A stretch of DNA of 38,518 bases from Tritrichomonas foetus. Lineage: Eukaryota > Parabasalia > Tritrichomonadida > Tritrichomonadidae. Made by a program: the position numbers and the translations under genes. The stretch is from assembly GCA_001839685.1 (NCBI GenBank), contig MLAK01001126.1, positions 12,311 through 50,828 of the forward strand, read 5' to 3'. Of the stretch, positions 9,609-17,245 are shown in pieces. The stretch's first letter is position 1. Every line of letters starts with the position of its first letter. The notes beneath the pieces are model-generated. The model was not told where the DNA came from. It saw nothing but the letters and a program-made list of their open reading frames with translations, and did no database searches.

Positions 9609-10175
9609 TCAACTACCACAGAAGTGGCAAATTGACATTTTTGAATGATTTCTTCCGCATTTTTGGCATTGCACAAAGAAATTCTGATTTGGATCTTGAT
9701 GGATGTGATTGACGCAAAATTTCGATCCTGGAACAGCCTCAAAAACGCATGATTCATTCGCACAAATAATTCTTGAGCCACTAAGTGCGTTTATTTGGGA
9801 TTGCCAAATATGCTTCTGTTTAAATAAAGTTTCCAAATCTTTCAGGCTTCCTTCCCGCGCTATATTTTCTATTCTTCGTCTTCCTTCTTCAAAGCCGTTG
9901 ATTTTGTTTTCGTCTCGAATCGTTTTTAAATATAATTGTCGGAGCTGAACGTAGTTTTCTGGTGATGTGATTGAATCATTTGGCTCATCGTCGTTGGTTA
10001 GTGGCGAATTATCGTCGTCGCGATTTTGAATTAGATTGTGTTGATTTGTATCAAATGATGAAAATAATTCGTCTGAGTCTACAACCGATGGCGACACTTC
10101 GTATGTTTCTGGGGGATCGAAAATATTGGGGTCGATGCCATTTGCCTGTAAAAGTGCATGCAAGGCGCTGCTCAT
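9609..10175 (-). CDS. C3H-type zinc-binding protein, KANSL2/INO80D-like
   Basis: 188 residues. The N-terminal 75 residues are acidic and probably disordered. Residues 76-130 form a charged helix (QLRQLYLKTIRDENKI...). The C-terminus carries Cys138-x4-Cys143-x10-Cys154-x2-His157, the spacing of the potential DNA-binding zinc domain (zf-C3Hc3H) found in KANSL2 and INO80D. A four-Cys ribbon follows directly: Cys170-x2-Cys173-x9-Cys183-x2-Cys186. In other eukaryotes such proteins are subunits of histone-acetyltransferase (NSL) or INO80 remodelling complexes; that role here is inference. ATG 10175 begins MSSALHALLQANG. A CGGTTA hexamer lies 54 bases upstream (10229-10234). Confidence 0.65.
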   Translation of the reverse strand: MSSALHALLQANGIDPNIFDPPETYEVSPSVVDSDELFSSFDTNQHNLIQNRDDDNSPLTNDDEPNDSITSPENYVQLRQLYLKTIRDENKINGFEEGRRRIENIAREGSLKDLETLFKQKHIWQSQINALSGSRIICANESCVFEAVPGSKFCVNHIHQDPNQNFFVQCQKCGRNHSKMSICHFCGS

Positions 10176-10804
10176 TGATGATTATCGATTTTCACAAAAA
10201 TATGGTTATTTTTAAATTTGAAGAAAAACGGTTATATTATTCCATTCTTGATGGCAGTTGACTTTTTGAGTTCAACAATTTAATACGATTTGTACCGCAA
10301 AATAATGGTTAATACAATTTTGTGTTATAGAAGCAAAATGTGATGAAAATTTTTCTTGTTTCGCTAAAAATGTGTATAAATGAAAATGACTCTTTTTCAC
10401 TCTAACGAAGGGGCAACCACAAATAAATAGAACATTATATATTTATATAGGTACACCAATCTTTTACATGGTTTTGACAAAACGTGGCATTACTAAAGTT
10501 ACATATTCAACTTTCTTGGTAGAAATTAAAATATCTTTGAATGAATCATCGTTGTCATTATCTTAATATTCCTCAGCAACAACATGACATTTCATATAGA
10601 TCATTTTCCTCATCATCTTTAATCATTTTATTCATCATCTTTAATCATTTTATTCATCATCTTTAATCATGAATTAAGCATAAGAAAGATTAATCACATT
10701 ACTAAAAGTAAAAAAGACAAATTATAATTAGAGTTGACTTTACTTTTGAATGATATCTTTTTTATGGTTTTTTATTTTTTTGAATCTAACGAATGATCAA
10801 AGCT
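10176..10804. other. Intergenic region with promoter elements and a 22-bp repeat
   Basis: Holds the upstream region of the zinc-finger gene (CGGTTA at 10229-10234) and the 3' flank of the first eS30 gene. The rest is AT-rich with no gene seen. A three-copy tandem repeat sits at 10610-10671. Confidence 0.5.
10610..10671. repeat. 22-bp tandem repeat, nearly three copies
   Basis: The unit TCATCATCTTTAATCATTTT plus AT is repeated almost perfectly three times; the last copy is shortened and runs into CATGAATTAAG. It is intergenic. Confidence 0.85.
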
Positions 10805-10993
10805 TCATTGTGATTGTGAATTTGGACCAATCTTGCGTTTAGCATCTGAATTGATCGCAAGGAAGCGCTTGTTGTATTGCTTGCGAAGATGTGCACGACC
10901 ACGAACTTGTTTTGCTTTTTCCATTTTTTCGACTTTTGGTGTGTTGCGTCGAACTTTTCCTGCTTGGGCTAATGATCCATGAATCCTAACCAT
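10805..10993 (-). CDS. RPS30: 40S ribosomal protein eS30, copy 1
   Basis: 62 residues matching eS30 along its length: HGSLAQAGKVR near the start, TPKVEKMEK in the centre, then GRAHLRKQYNKRF and a C-terminal KxGPNSQ. eS30 is a small basic protein of the small ribosomal subunit. In animals it is made as a fusion to the ubiquitin-like protein FUBI. Here the frame starts directly at the ribosomal part, as in fungi and many protists. On the minus strand ATATTCATTCC places a TCA initiator A about 10 bases before the ATG, an ultra-short leader typical of trichomonads. The stop is TGA. A second gene stands head to head 0.7 kb away. Confidence 0.95.
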   Translation of the reverse strand: MVRIHGSLAQAGKVRRNTPKVEKMEKAKQVRGRAHLRKQYNKRFLAINSDAKRKIGPNSQSQ

Positions 10994-11691
10994 AGTTTGG
11001 AATGAATATTTTTAAAAAATGTCTTTTGGTAAATGATATCAAATGTTTAATTTTTTTTTCCCCAAAATTCAATACCTTCAGAAAATCGGAAATTTTTGTG
11101 AAAGAAACACAAAATATATTGAAATTTTTAAACTTTTTCAAAAATTGATCAACATCAAATTTTGGTCATGAATTTCTCAGAAAAAGATCAATTTTTTTGG
11201 GAAAAAGTAATAATGAATTTAGACTATACATTGGAATATACTTGCTGAATTAGTTTATTTTTAGGTGTCTTGTACTTAATGTGAGAGTCTAATTTGAAAA
11301 TATATGTGTCAACAACAAATATTGGGAGATTAAGATTTTCATTGAATATTTCATTGATGAATAAATATAATATATCACATAATAACTTTAGAATACTACT
11401 TAACCATAGCAGAATTAGAAAAAGAAACCAAAAAATATTCAAATTTAAGCTCAACAAACAATCATTCATTGGCTAAACATTGACACATATTTTTCTTTCT
11501 TTTTGTTGAAAATAGAGTTGTTTTAAGAAACCAATGAGTTTGATCATAAAATGAATTGCTCTTGATTATAAGATTATCAAATTTAATAACCATTGAAAAT
11601 CCACTGGAAATGAGAATAAAAATTTTGGGTTTGAATGATTAAATTTTGAATTATAAAAACAGTTCATTTTTAAAATAACAAAGTTAATCAT
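10994..11691. promoter_or_regulatory. Divergent promoter region between two eS30 genes
   Basis: About 700 AT-rich bases between the two start codons. Initiator-like TCATT elements lie near both ends: on the minus strand with +1 near 11003, and on the plus strand TTCATTTTT at 11663-11671 with +1 near 11666. A 60-codon and an 81-codon reading frame on opposite strands (11224-11476) overlap each other and look like chance. Confidence 0.5.
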
Positions 11692-11877
11692 ATGGGAAGA
11701 CAACATGGTTCAATAGCACAAGCAGGGAAGGTTCGAACAAACACGCCAAAAGTCGAAAAAATGGAAAAACCAAAACAAGCTGTTGGACGTGCACATATTC
11801 GAAAACAATACAACAAACGTTTCCTTTCAATGAATCCTTTGAAGAAGAAAGTTGGTCCTAATTCACAACTTCATTAA
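11692..11877 (+). CDS. RPS30: 40S ribosomal protein eS30, copy 2
   Basis: 61 residues, clearly a paralog of the gene at 10805-10993: HGSIAQAGKVR, TPKVEKMEKPK, GRAHIRKQYNKRF and KVGPNSQ are shared. It differs at residues 3-4 (RQ for RI), at the linker VRTN/VRRN and in the segment LSMNPLKKK versus LAINSDAKRK. Both copies look intact and functional. Many silent differences between them suggest an old duplication. It is not fused to a ubiquitin-like domain. ATG at 11692 follows an initiator-like TTCATTTTT by about 26 bases. Confidence 0.95.
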   Translation: MGRQHGSIAQAGKVRTNTPKVEKMEKPKQAVGRAHIRKQYNKRFLSMNPLKKKVGPNSQLH

Positions 11878-12227
11878 TCCTTTTTCCCCTTCAATTTAGT
11901 ACTTTATTGAGTGATTCTTTAATAAAAATTAACTTTTCCACAAAAGATATGATTTTCATATTTGAGAGTATAAAAGTAATTCATGCTTGAATCAATTATT
12001 AGAATAGTTAATTCGCTTGTATGAATAATTAAACTCAATATCCCAAAACGCATAAGATGTCATATGAACACAAAGTATGAATTAAACGTGCATATATAGT
12101 ACTTTAGTCAATAACAAATAAAGTATATTACTAAACATATCACATTATTAGAATTCATGGAATAAAAGTAGCAAAACAATTCTCCTTTTTGCAAAAATAA
12201 TAATAATATTGAGTTCTAGGCTTAATT
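11878..12227. other. Convergent intergenic region, nothing seen
   Basis: 350 AT-rich bases between the eS30 copy-2 stop and the Myb gene stop. No recognisable feature. Confidence 0.5.
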
Positions 12228-12797
12228 TTAAATAACATTATATTCAGGAATATTTTCATCATCAAAAAACATCTTTTCAATATCCAATAAAGATATCAAA
12301 TACTCTCCTTCAACAATAGACTCACATGCGTCATATTGTGTTTTACATTCTTTTATCATTTTTTTAAATAAATCTCTTTGGCTATTGATTAGTAATTGGA
12401 AATTTTCTTTCTCATTCTCAAATTTGTGAGTATTCATATCCACACTATTCTCGTTCATTACATCACGTATGTTTTTCATCATTTTCCGATGTAGCAAATT
12501 GAATCTATTTCTTACACTGACTTCTGTTCGTCCTGGTAAAAAAGTGGCAACTTTTGCCCATTGATTTGGATAAATAAAAACTTTTCTTTTTAATAAATTA
12601 TCTTCTTCTTCAGTCCAAGGTCTTTGCTCAATGTGGGGGCCAAGATAATGAACATATCTATCTTTGCATTGTCTTGGAGTTCGATTTCCGATTTTTTTGG
12701 CAATGATGCTCCAATCATTCTGGCCAATTTCTTGAATAATCATAAGCAATTTGGTGTCTTCTTCTGGAGTGAACCGAGAACGCTTTGTTTTGTACAT
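12228..12797 (-). CDS. Two-repeat Myb DNA-binding protein
   Basis: 189 residues. Repeat 1 spans about residues 6-53 (Phe9 in place of the first Trp, Trp29, then NRTPRQCKDRYVHYL as the recognition helix). Repeat 2 spans about 59-104 (Trp61, Trp80, then GRTEVSVRNRFNLLHRK). This R2R3-like pair binds YAACNG-type sites in other eukaryotes. Trichomonads have large families of such short two-repeat Mybs, some known in Trichomonas vaginalis to control gene expression through Myb recognition elements. Residues about 105-189 form a helical, acidic tail without a known domain. Stop TAAAA. Its upstream region is cut short by transposon B, whose target duplication begins about 64 bases before the ATG. Confidence 0.93.
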   Translation of the reverse strand: MYKTKRSRFTPEEDTKLLMIIQEIGQNDWSIIAKKIGNRTPRQCKDRYVHYLGPHIEQRPWTEEEDNLLKRKVFIYPNQWAKVATFLPGRTEVSVRNRFNLLHRKMMKNIRDVMNENSVDMNTHKFENEKENFQLLINSQRDLFKKMIKECKTQYDACESIVEGEYLISLLDIEKMFFDDENIPEYNVI

Positions 12798-12861
12798 GAA
12801 AAAATATATTTGATTCTCGAAATTTTTACATTGAATTTTTCTTTACTTATTGAATAAATAT

Positions 12862-13973
12862 CACCGTCTAGATGTATACAAACTAAATAGTCTTAACGTA
12901 CGAAATCACTAAAATGATCCTTATCATCAGTATTACTTAATACCATCAGTCAAAAATCAAAACCCAAATAGCTAAAAGAATGACGAAAATTTCCCTTATC
13001 GCAAACTTCGCAAATGGCCGAATTCAAAAATATTTCGAAAATGATTCTGAAGAAGCTATTGTTTCAGTTTTCGGGTGAACAGCTTTCAGTCAATTGTTAA
13101 ATCTATTTTTTATAGTTATGAGCCATATTTATTCATAGTTTTGAAATTTTGCAACAATTAAACCGAAAAAAGAGCGATTTTGGAGAAAGCCTAAAAAAAA
13201 ATTGTGAGAAGCTTTTTTTCCAAGAATCATAAAGATTATAATACTGCTTCCCATAATTCTATTTACACTTCTTCTATCGATTTTTAATTAAAAATCGCGA
13301 AAATTTTGATAGTTTTAACTCAGTGATGTTGAATTAATTCAATTTCCATTTGACAAATAAGAATGTATTGAAATCTTTTCTGTCATAAAATTTTAGTATA
13401 TGAAGAAAATAGACTGGCAGTCCTCAACAGCACATTCTCAAGCAGGGATACAGATACAACGATTGAAAGACCAAATCAAGAAAAATGGAATCCAATATGT
13501 TTTTTTCCAGACTCAATGCCAAGTGAATTTTCTGATGACTCGCCATTTAGATGGCAAAACATTCGTAATCTTCTCATTGATGCCTAAATTTTTTTTATTT
13601 ATATCAAAATTATTAATATTTTTTTTATACTTCATTTTTGTATTTTGGAAAACATTATAATTTTCGATGGAGGGTCATATGATAATAAAAAGCACGATTT
13701 ATGATAAGAAATAATCAAGATATTAATGCTATAAAATCACTTTTTATCTCAATAATTCTCAGAAATTTCTGTTGGGTTTATTTTTTTCTCACAATTTTTT
13801 TTTGGATTTGGTTTTCTCTGTATCTTGATTTTTAAATTATAATATTTATATATTATTAATAGGATTACAATTAAATAATTTTTAGATGACAATAATATCA
13901 ACAATTATTCATTTAGATCTCTCAATGGTCTTCTACATCTAGAGCTAGTTAGTTTGTATACATCTCACCGTCT
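12862..13973. mobile_element. Non-autonomous DNA transposon B with 8-bp target duplication
   Basis: The left end is AGATGTATACAAACTAA (12870-12886) and the right end is its exact reverse complement (13949-13965): 17 perfect bases, about 21 with one mismatch. The same octamer CACCGTCT lies directly outside both ends (12862-12869 and 13966-13973). The enclosed element is 1096 bp. It has the same 8-bp duplication length as element A at 8104-8998. Its ends resemble those of A after a 4-base lead: GTATACAAAC versus GTACACAAC. No intact transposase is present; a decayed gene lies inside (12980-13587). It sits about 64 bases upstream of the Myb start codon. Confidence 0.78.
12980..13587 (+). pseudogene. 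Decayed gene inside transposon B
   Basis: Several coding-like fragments lie in order but in different frames. (a) 12980-13078, 32 codons from ATG to TGA, reading MTKISLIANFANGRIQKYF and so on. (b) Around 13147-13232, a Lys/Glu-rich helical segment (QQLNRKKSDFGESLKKN). (c) 13372-13587, 72 open codons ending in TAAAT, including NQEKWNPICFFPDSMPSEF then SPFRWQNIRNLLIDA. Stops and frame changes separate them. Fragment c has the amino-acid mix of a real protein and differs from the frame of the longest ATG-started run here. It could be relic transposase or a captured host gene; I do not recognise the family. Confidence 0.4.
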
Positions 13974-14338
13974 ATACAATTTTTCTATTTATTTTCGAAT
14001 TTTAATAGTATATATGGTCAATAATATCACAATTATTTCAGTTGAACCGTTCATCAAAAAGTTCAATATCAAAGAAAAAGTGTACACTTTCTCTAACATT
14101 GTCCCCAATGATGATTATCTGTAGAAGTTTCCTGTTTCATTAAATATATATTATTATCCTATTTGTGAAGATAAAACAAAATATACCAATGGAATTCATT
14201 GTCATCGTGAATTTATTAATGGATAATTTTACTAGAAAAAATAGAACTATAAACATTTATCAGCATAAGACATAATTTGGAAAGAAAATTGGGGAAAAGT
14301 AGAATTACAATCATTTTAATAGATTGATTTTCATTTGA
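13974..14338. other. Intergenic, contains a 14-bp perfect palindrome
   Basis: AT-rich DNA between transposon B and the 3' end of the ankyrin-like gene. AAAGTGTACACTTT at 14077-14090 is a perfect palindrome. No gene seen. Confidence 0.5.
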
Positions 14339-15313
14339 TCAATCTTGAACACAAAGCATCATCTCTTCATTGTAGAATTCCACTTCTGTATAATTATTTT
14401 CTTCTTCAATTTCTTCATTCGTGATTGACACAGATTGGATTGGATCTTTGGATTCAATCTGTTGAAATTCTGAGAGGAGAGCTGCAACTTTTGCCTGATC
14501 ATCATACTCATCAAGTGGTTTGGCTTTTTCAGTATTGGGAGAAAATACTAGTCCAGTGTTATCGTACCAATTCTCTGTGATTGATTTTTCTATATTATCT
14601 TTCAATTTTTGATATGTTTCATCTTGATTTTGTTTCACGAGTTTAATAAAGCTGGCTAGAAAAGTAAGACTGACATTTTCACTGAATAACAAATTTGCAT
14701 AAGGTGAGGCTTTTCGAATCTGCGTATTTGATTTATCGTTGTAAACAACTTCTGTGAATATATCTGCCTTCTTCTCCAAAAGCAGTGTGAAGGCATTGAA
14801 ATCATCTAAAGCATATTCAATTGCCAAACAATGATTTTGGTCTGTGATTTCATTCAAAACCTTCATCATGATGGATGAATCATTTTGGAGAAATTCAATC
14901 AACACTTTAAGACACTTGTGTTGTTTGGTTATAAGAGCCAAGTGGATGAGTGGGTAATAAATGCCTGGTAGTGACTTGCTTGAGCTGTAGATTTCAATCA
15001 GATCCATTTTTACTTTATTGATTGCTATGTCCAACAGAGATTTCAAACTTTTCTGGGATCCTTTACATATGGCGTATGAAAAAGGTAATGGATCATGCAT
15101 AATTTCCTTTTGTTTTCTCACAGTGATTTCGGTTTTGTCAGTGATATAAAAATTATGGCTGAGGTACCCTTTTATATTGGGGATCTTTGATTCACTGATG
15201 TATTTATTTTCATCAATTGCATCTTTCAAAGCATTCATATTTGTGAACAATGAACTGATCACAAAAATGCCAGAGAAAAGTTGTTTTGTGTTGATAAATG
15301 GTCGCATAATCAT
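14339..15313 (-). CDS. Ankyrin-like repeat protein
   Basis: 324 residues, uninterrupted. Three degenerate ankyrin-type helical pairs are visible: PLPFSYAICKGSQKSLKSLL (about 75-95), PLIHLALITKQHKCLKVLIEFL (about 118-141) and CLAIEYALDDFNAFTLLLEKKADI (about 163-188). The N-terminus holds a hydrophobic stretch (LFSGIFVISSLF, about 12-23). The C-terminal 60 residues are acidic. This resembles the DUF3447/ankyrin families that are expanded in trichomonads. Function is unknown; ankyrin folds bind proteins. Unlike the gene at 26864-29513 its repeats are not interrupted. ATG 15313; stop TGA. Confidence 0.6.
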   Translation of the reverse strand: MIMRPFINTKQLFSGIFVISSLFTNMNALKDAIDENKYISESKIPNIKGYLSHNFYITDKTEITVRKQKEIMHDPLPFSYAICKGSQKSLKSLLDIAINKVKMDLIEIYSSSKSLPGIYYPLIHLALITKQHKCLKVLIEFLQNDSSIMMKVLNEITDQNHCLAIEYALDDFNAFTLLLEKKADIFTEVVYNDKSNTQIRKASPYANLLFSENVSLTFLASFIKLVKQNQDETYQKLKDNIEKSITENWYDNTGLVFSPNTEKAKPLDEYDDQAKVAALLSEFQQIESKDPIQSVSITNEEIEEENNYTEVEFYNEEMMLCVQD

Positions 15314-15524
15314 TTTCTTGACAGAATAACAATAGTTTTATTGGCTCATATGAATCAATCAATATTATCAGCAAATATGAAAACAAAACAAATCAAGTCA
15401 TAACACCATGAAACAATCATGTATAGAATTGTTGAAACGTAAAATATATTATCCGTTAATTTGACATGTCAGATATTTGAACGACATGTTATCTAAAAAC
15501 CTTTTGATTACGTTTAAAATTTCC
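15314..15524. promoter_or_regulatory. Divergent promoter, Myb-type hexamer
   Basis: A short region shared by two divergent genes. CCGTTA (CNGTTR) lies at 15453-15458. TGTCAGATATT at 15467-15477 is a weak initiator match. Confidence 0.3.
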
Positions 15525-17075
15525 ATGAGTTTATCTTATAAAAGCAATAATACTGATTATTCACACAACAGACATCGATTTCTTGCCGAAATATTGGGAA
15601 ATTCCAATGAAAACGAAAACATTTGGTCATTTCAGCACAATTCAAATTTGAATCATGATTCACAAAATTTTGAACAATTGGAAAATTTACGAGTTTTAAT
15701 ATACGAACAAATTGCACTAATCGTTAGTGATTATATTAGCGACAGAATAGAATCAATCAATAAATTAAATTCCATTTTTTGTGAATTTCCTTTTCTTGTG
15801 CAATATTTTCAAATCAATGATGATGTTTTATATGCTATTCAAAGCATTATCTTTGATTTTGATCAAGAAACTTTATCTTCTGCAATTCAATTATTAAAAC
15901 TTTTGGTAATGAATTCTCCAATTGTTGTAAATTATTTTGATACAGAAGTTCCTATTGCATTAATTTCATGCCTTGAACATGAAATTCCATATTCATTGGC
16001 GTTTGACGTTATAGAGATTCTGGCAAGCCTCATCACACTAAATGATGAAAGGGCAATTTCCTATTATTGTAATAAAGGAATTATTACTAAAATATGTGAC
16101 ATTGCAAGTTATTTTAACTCAGTACTATCAATAACACGCAAAGAAGAAAGCTGGACAGAACTTCCTTTTTATGGCAAAGAAAATAATATAAATGAATCCA
16201 ATGTTTTGATTTTTCCAATTCTTAAATTCGCTTATAATATTGTTAACACTTTTAAATGGGAAGATTATGATCAATTTCTTGTCACACAAGAACTTATGGA
16301 ACACATAATTGGAATTCTTCTCGAAACCAAATCAAAAAATGAACAATCTCAAACATACAGATTCTGCATTTTCGATATTTTATTCAATTTGTCTACTTTC
16401 AAAAGTGAACTTCTGATTGATTTAATTGAAAGAATGAGCATGATGAATGAAATTATTTCTGCTTCTATTCTCTCCTCTAATTATCAAATTCGCGTCTTGA
16501 AAGTGTTACAGAATATTGCATATAGTCAGTATGGCTCCAATTTATTAGGAAGGAATCATATTTTTGATGCCATTTTCAATATTCTTGGAGGTTCAAATAC
16601 TAATAATGATGCTGCTCTTATATGCTTCAAAATATTGAATAATATCTCATTTCATTATTGTAATCTTCAAAGCATCAGAAAATATGATTTTTTTGAGTTA
16701 TTTCAACTCGATCGCCTGAGTGAACTTATTGATAATATGCCTTTCTCTTTTAAAGTAACAATATCGCAGATTTTTGTAAATTTACTTGACCAAAATCTAT
16801 GCTTATCTGAAATTTTACAAAAAATTGATGTTTTCCATATCATGCTTCCATTACTTCAATCACATAGTCAAATTGAAGGCGCATGTGAAGTTCTCATAAA
16901 AATAATTGAAAAATATAGTGATGATGAAATCATTTTAAAACTTTGTAATGATATTTCCGATTTAAATTTATTAGAAACATGCGATGACTCAGGAAGCACC
17001 TCAGTCAACATATATCAAGCGATTCTTGGACTACAAACTGTAATTAATGAAAAGCTAGAAAATGAAGATGATTGA
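15525..17075 (+). CDS. Armadillo/HEAT-type helical repeat protein
   Basis: About 516 residues from the preferred start MSLSYKSNNTDYSHNRHRFL. An in-frame ATG at 15486 would add 13 residues with no domain value; codons before that have no ATG. The protein is all-helical, with repeated patterns of the armadillo type, such as IIFDFDQETLSSAIQLLKLL, ISCLEHEIPYSLAFDVIEIL, ILSSNYQIRVLKVLQNIAY and AALICFKILNNISFHYCNL. The spacing of about 42 residues and the N-terminal basic HNRHRF segment loosely recall importin-alpha, but the conserved Trp/Asn array for nuclear-signal binding is not evident. It is most likely a trichomonad-expanded armadillo protein with a binding or scaffold role. Confidence 0.7.
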   Translation: MSLSYKSNNTDYSHNRHRFLAEILGNSNENENIWSFQHNSNLNHDSQNFEQLENLRVLIYEQIALIVSDYISDRIESINKLNSIFCEFPFLVQYFQINDDVLYAIQSIIFDFDQETLSSAIQLLKLLVMNSPIVVNYFDTEVPIALISCLEHEIPYSLAFDVIEILASLITLNDERAISYYCNKGIITKICDIASYFNSVLSITRKEESWTELPFYGKENNINESNVLIFPILKFAYNIVNTFKWEDYDQFLVTQELMEHIIGILLETKSKNEQSQTYRFCIFDILFNLSTFKSELLIDLIERMSMMNEIISASILSSNYQIRVLKVLQNIAYSQYGSNLLGRNHIFDAIFNILGGSNTNNDAALICFKILNNISFHYCNLQSIRKYDFFELFQLDRLSELIDNMPFSFKVTISQIFVNLLDQNLCLSEILQKIDVFHIMLPLLQSHSQIEGACEVLIKIIEKYSDDEIILKLCNDISDLNLLETCDDSGSTSVNIYQAILGLQTVINEKLENEDD

Positions 17076-17245
17076 TACAGCTATAGAATTTTTTTAAAAA
17101 ACATTAATATCTTTCTATTTGTTATGAATAAACAATAAAATAAATGTAATTTTATCATATCTTTTATAACACAATAAAATAATTTCTATCTTAATAATAT
17201 TTTTATTAAAATAATTACAAATAATGAATAAACATACAAAACATA

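Noticed and set aside
11224..11476. Overlapping 81- and 60-codon frames on opposite strands between the eS30 genes
   Set aside because: They lie in a probable divergent promoter and have random-like, Leu/Ile/Asn-heavy translations.
10805..11877. Ubiquitin-like (FUBI) fusion to eS30
   Set aside because: No ubiquitin-like sequence precedes either ATG in frame.
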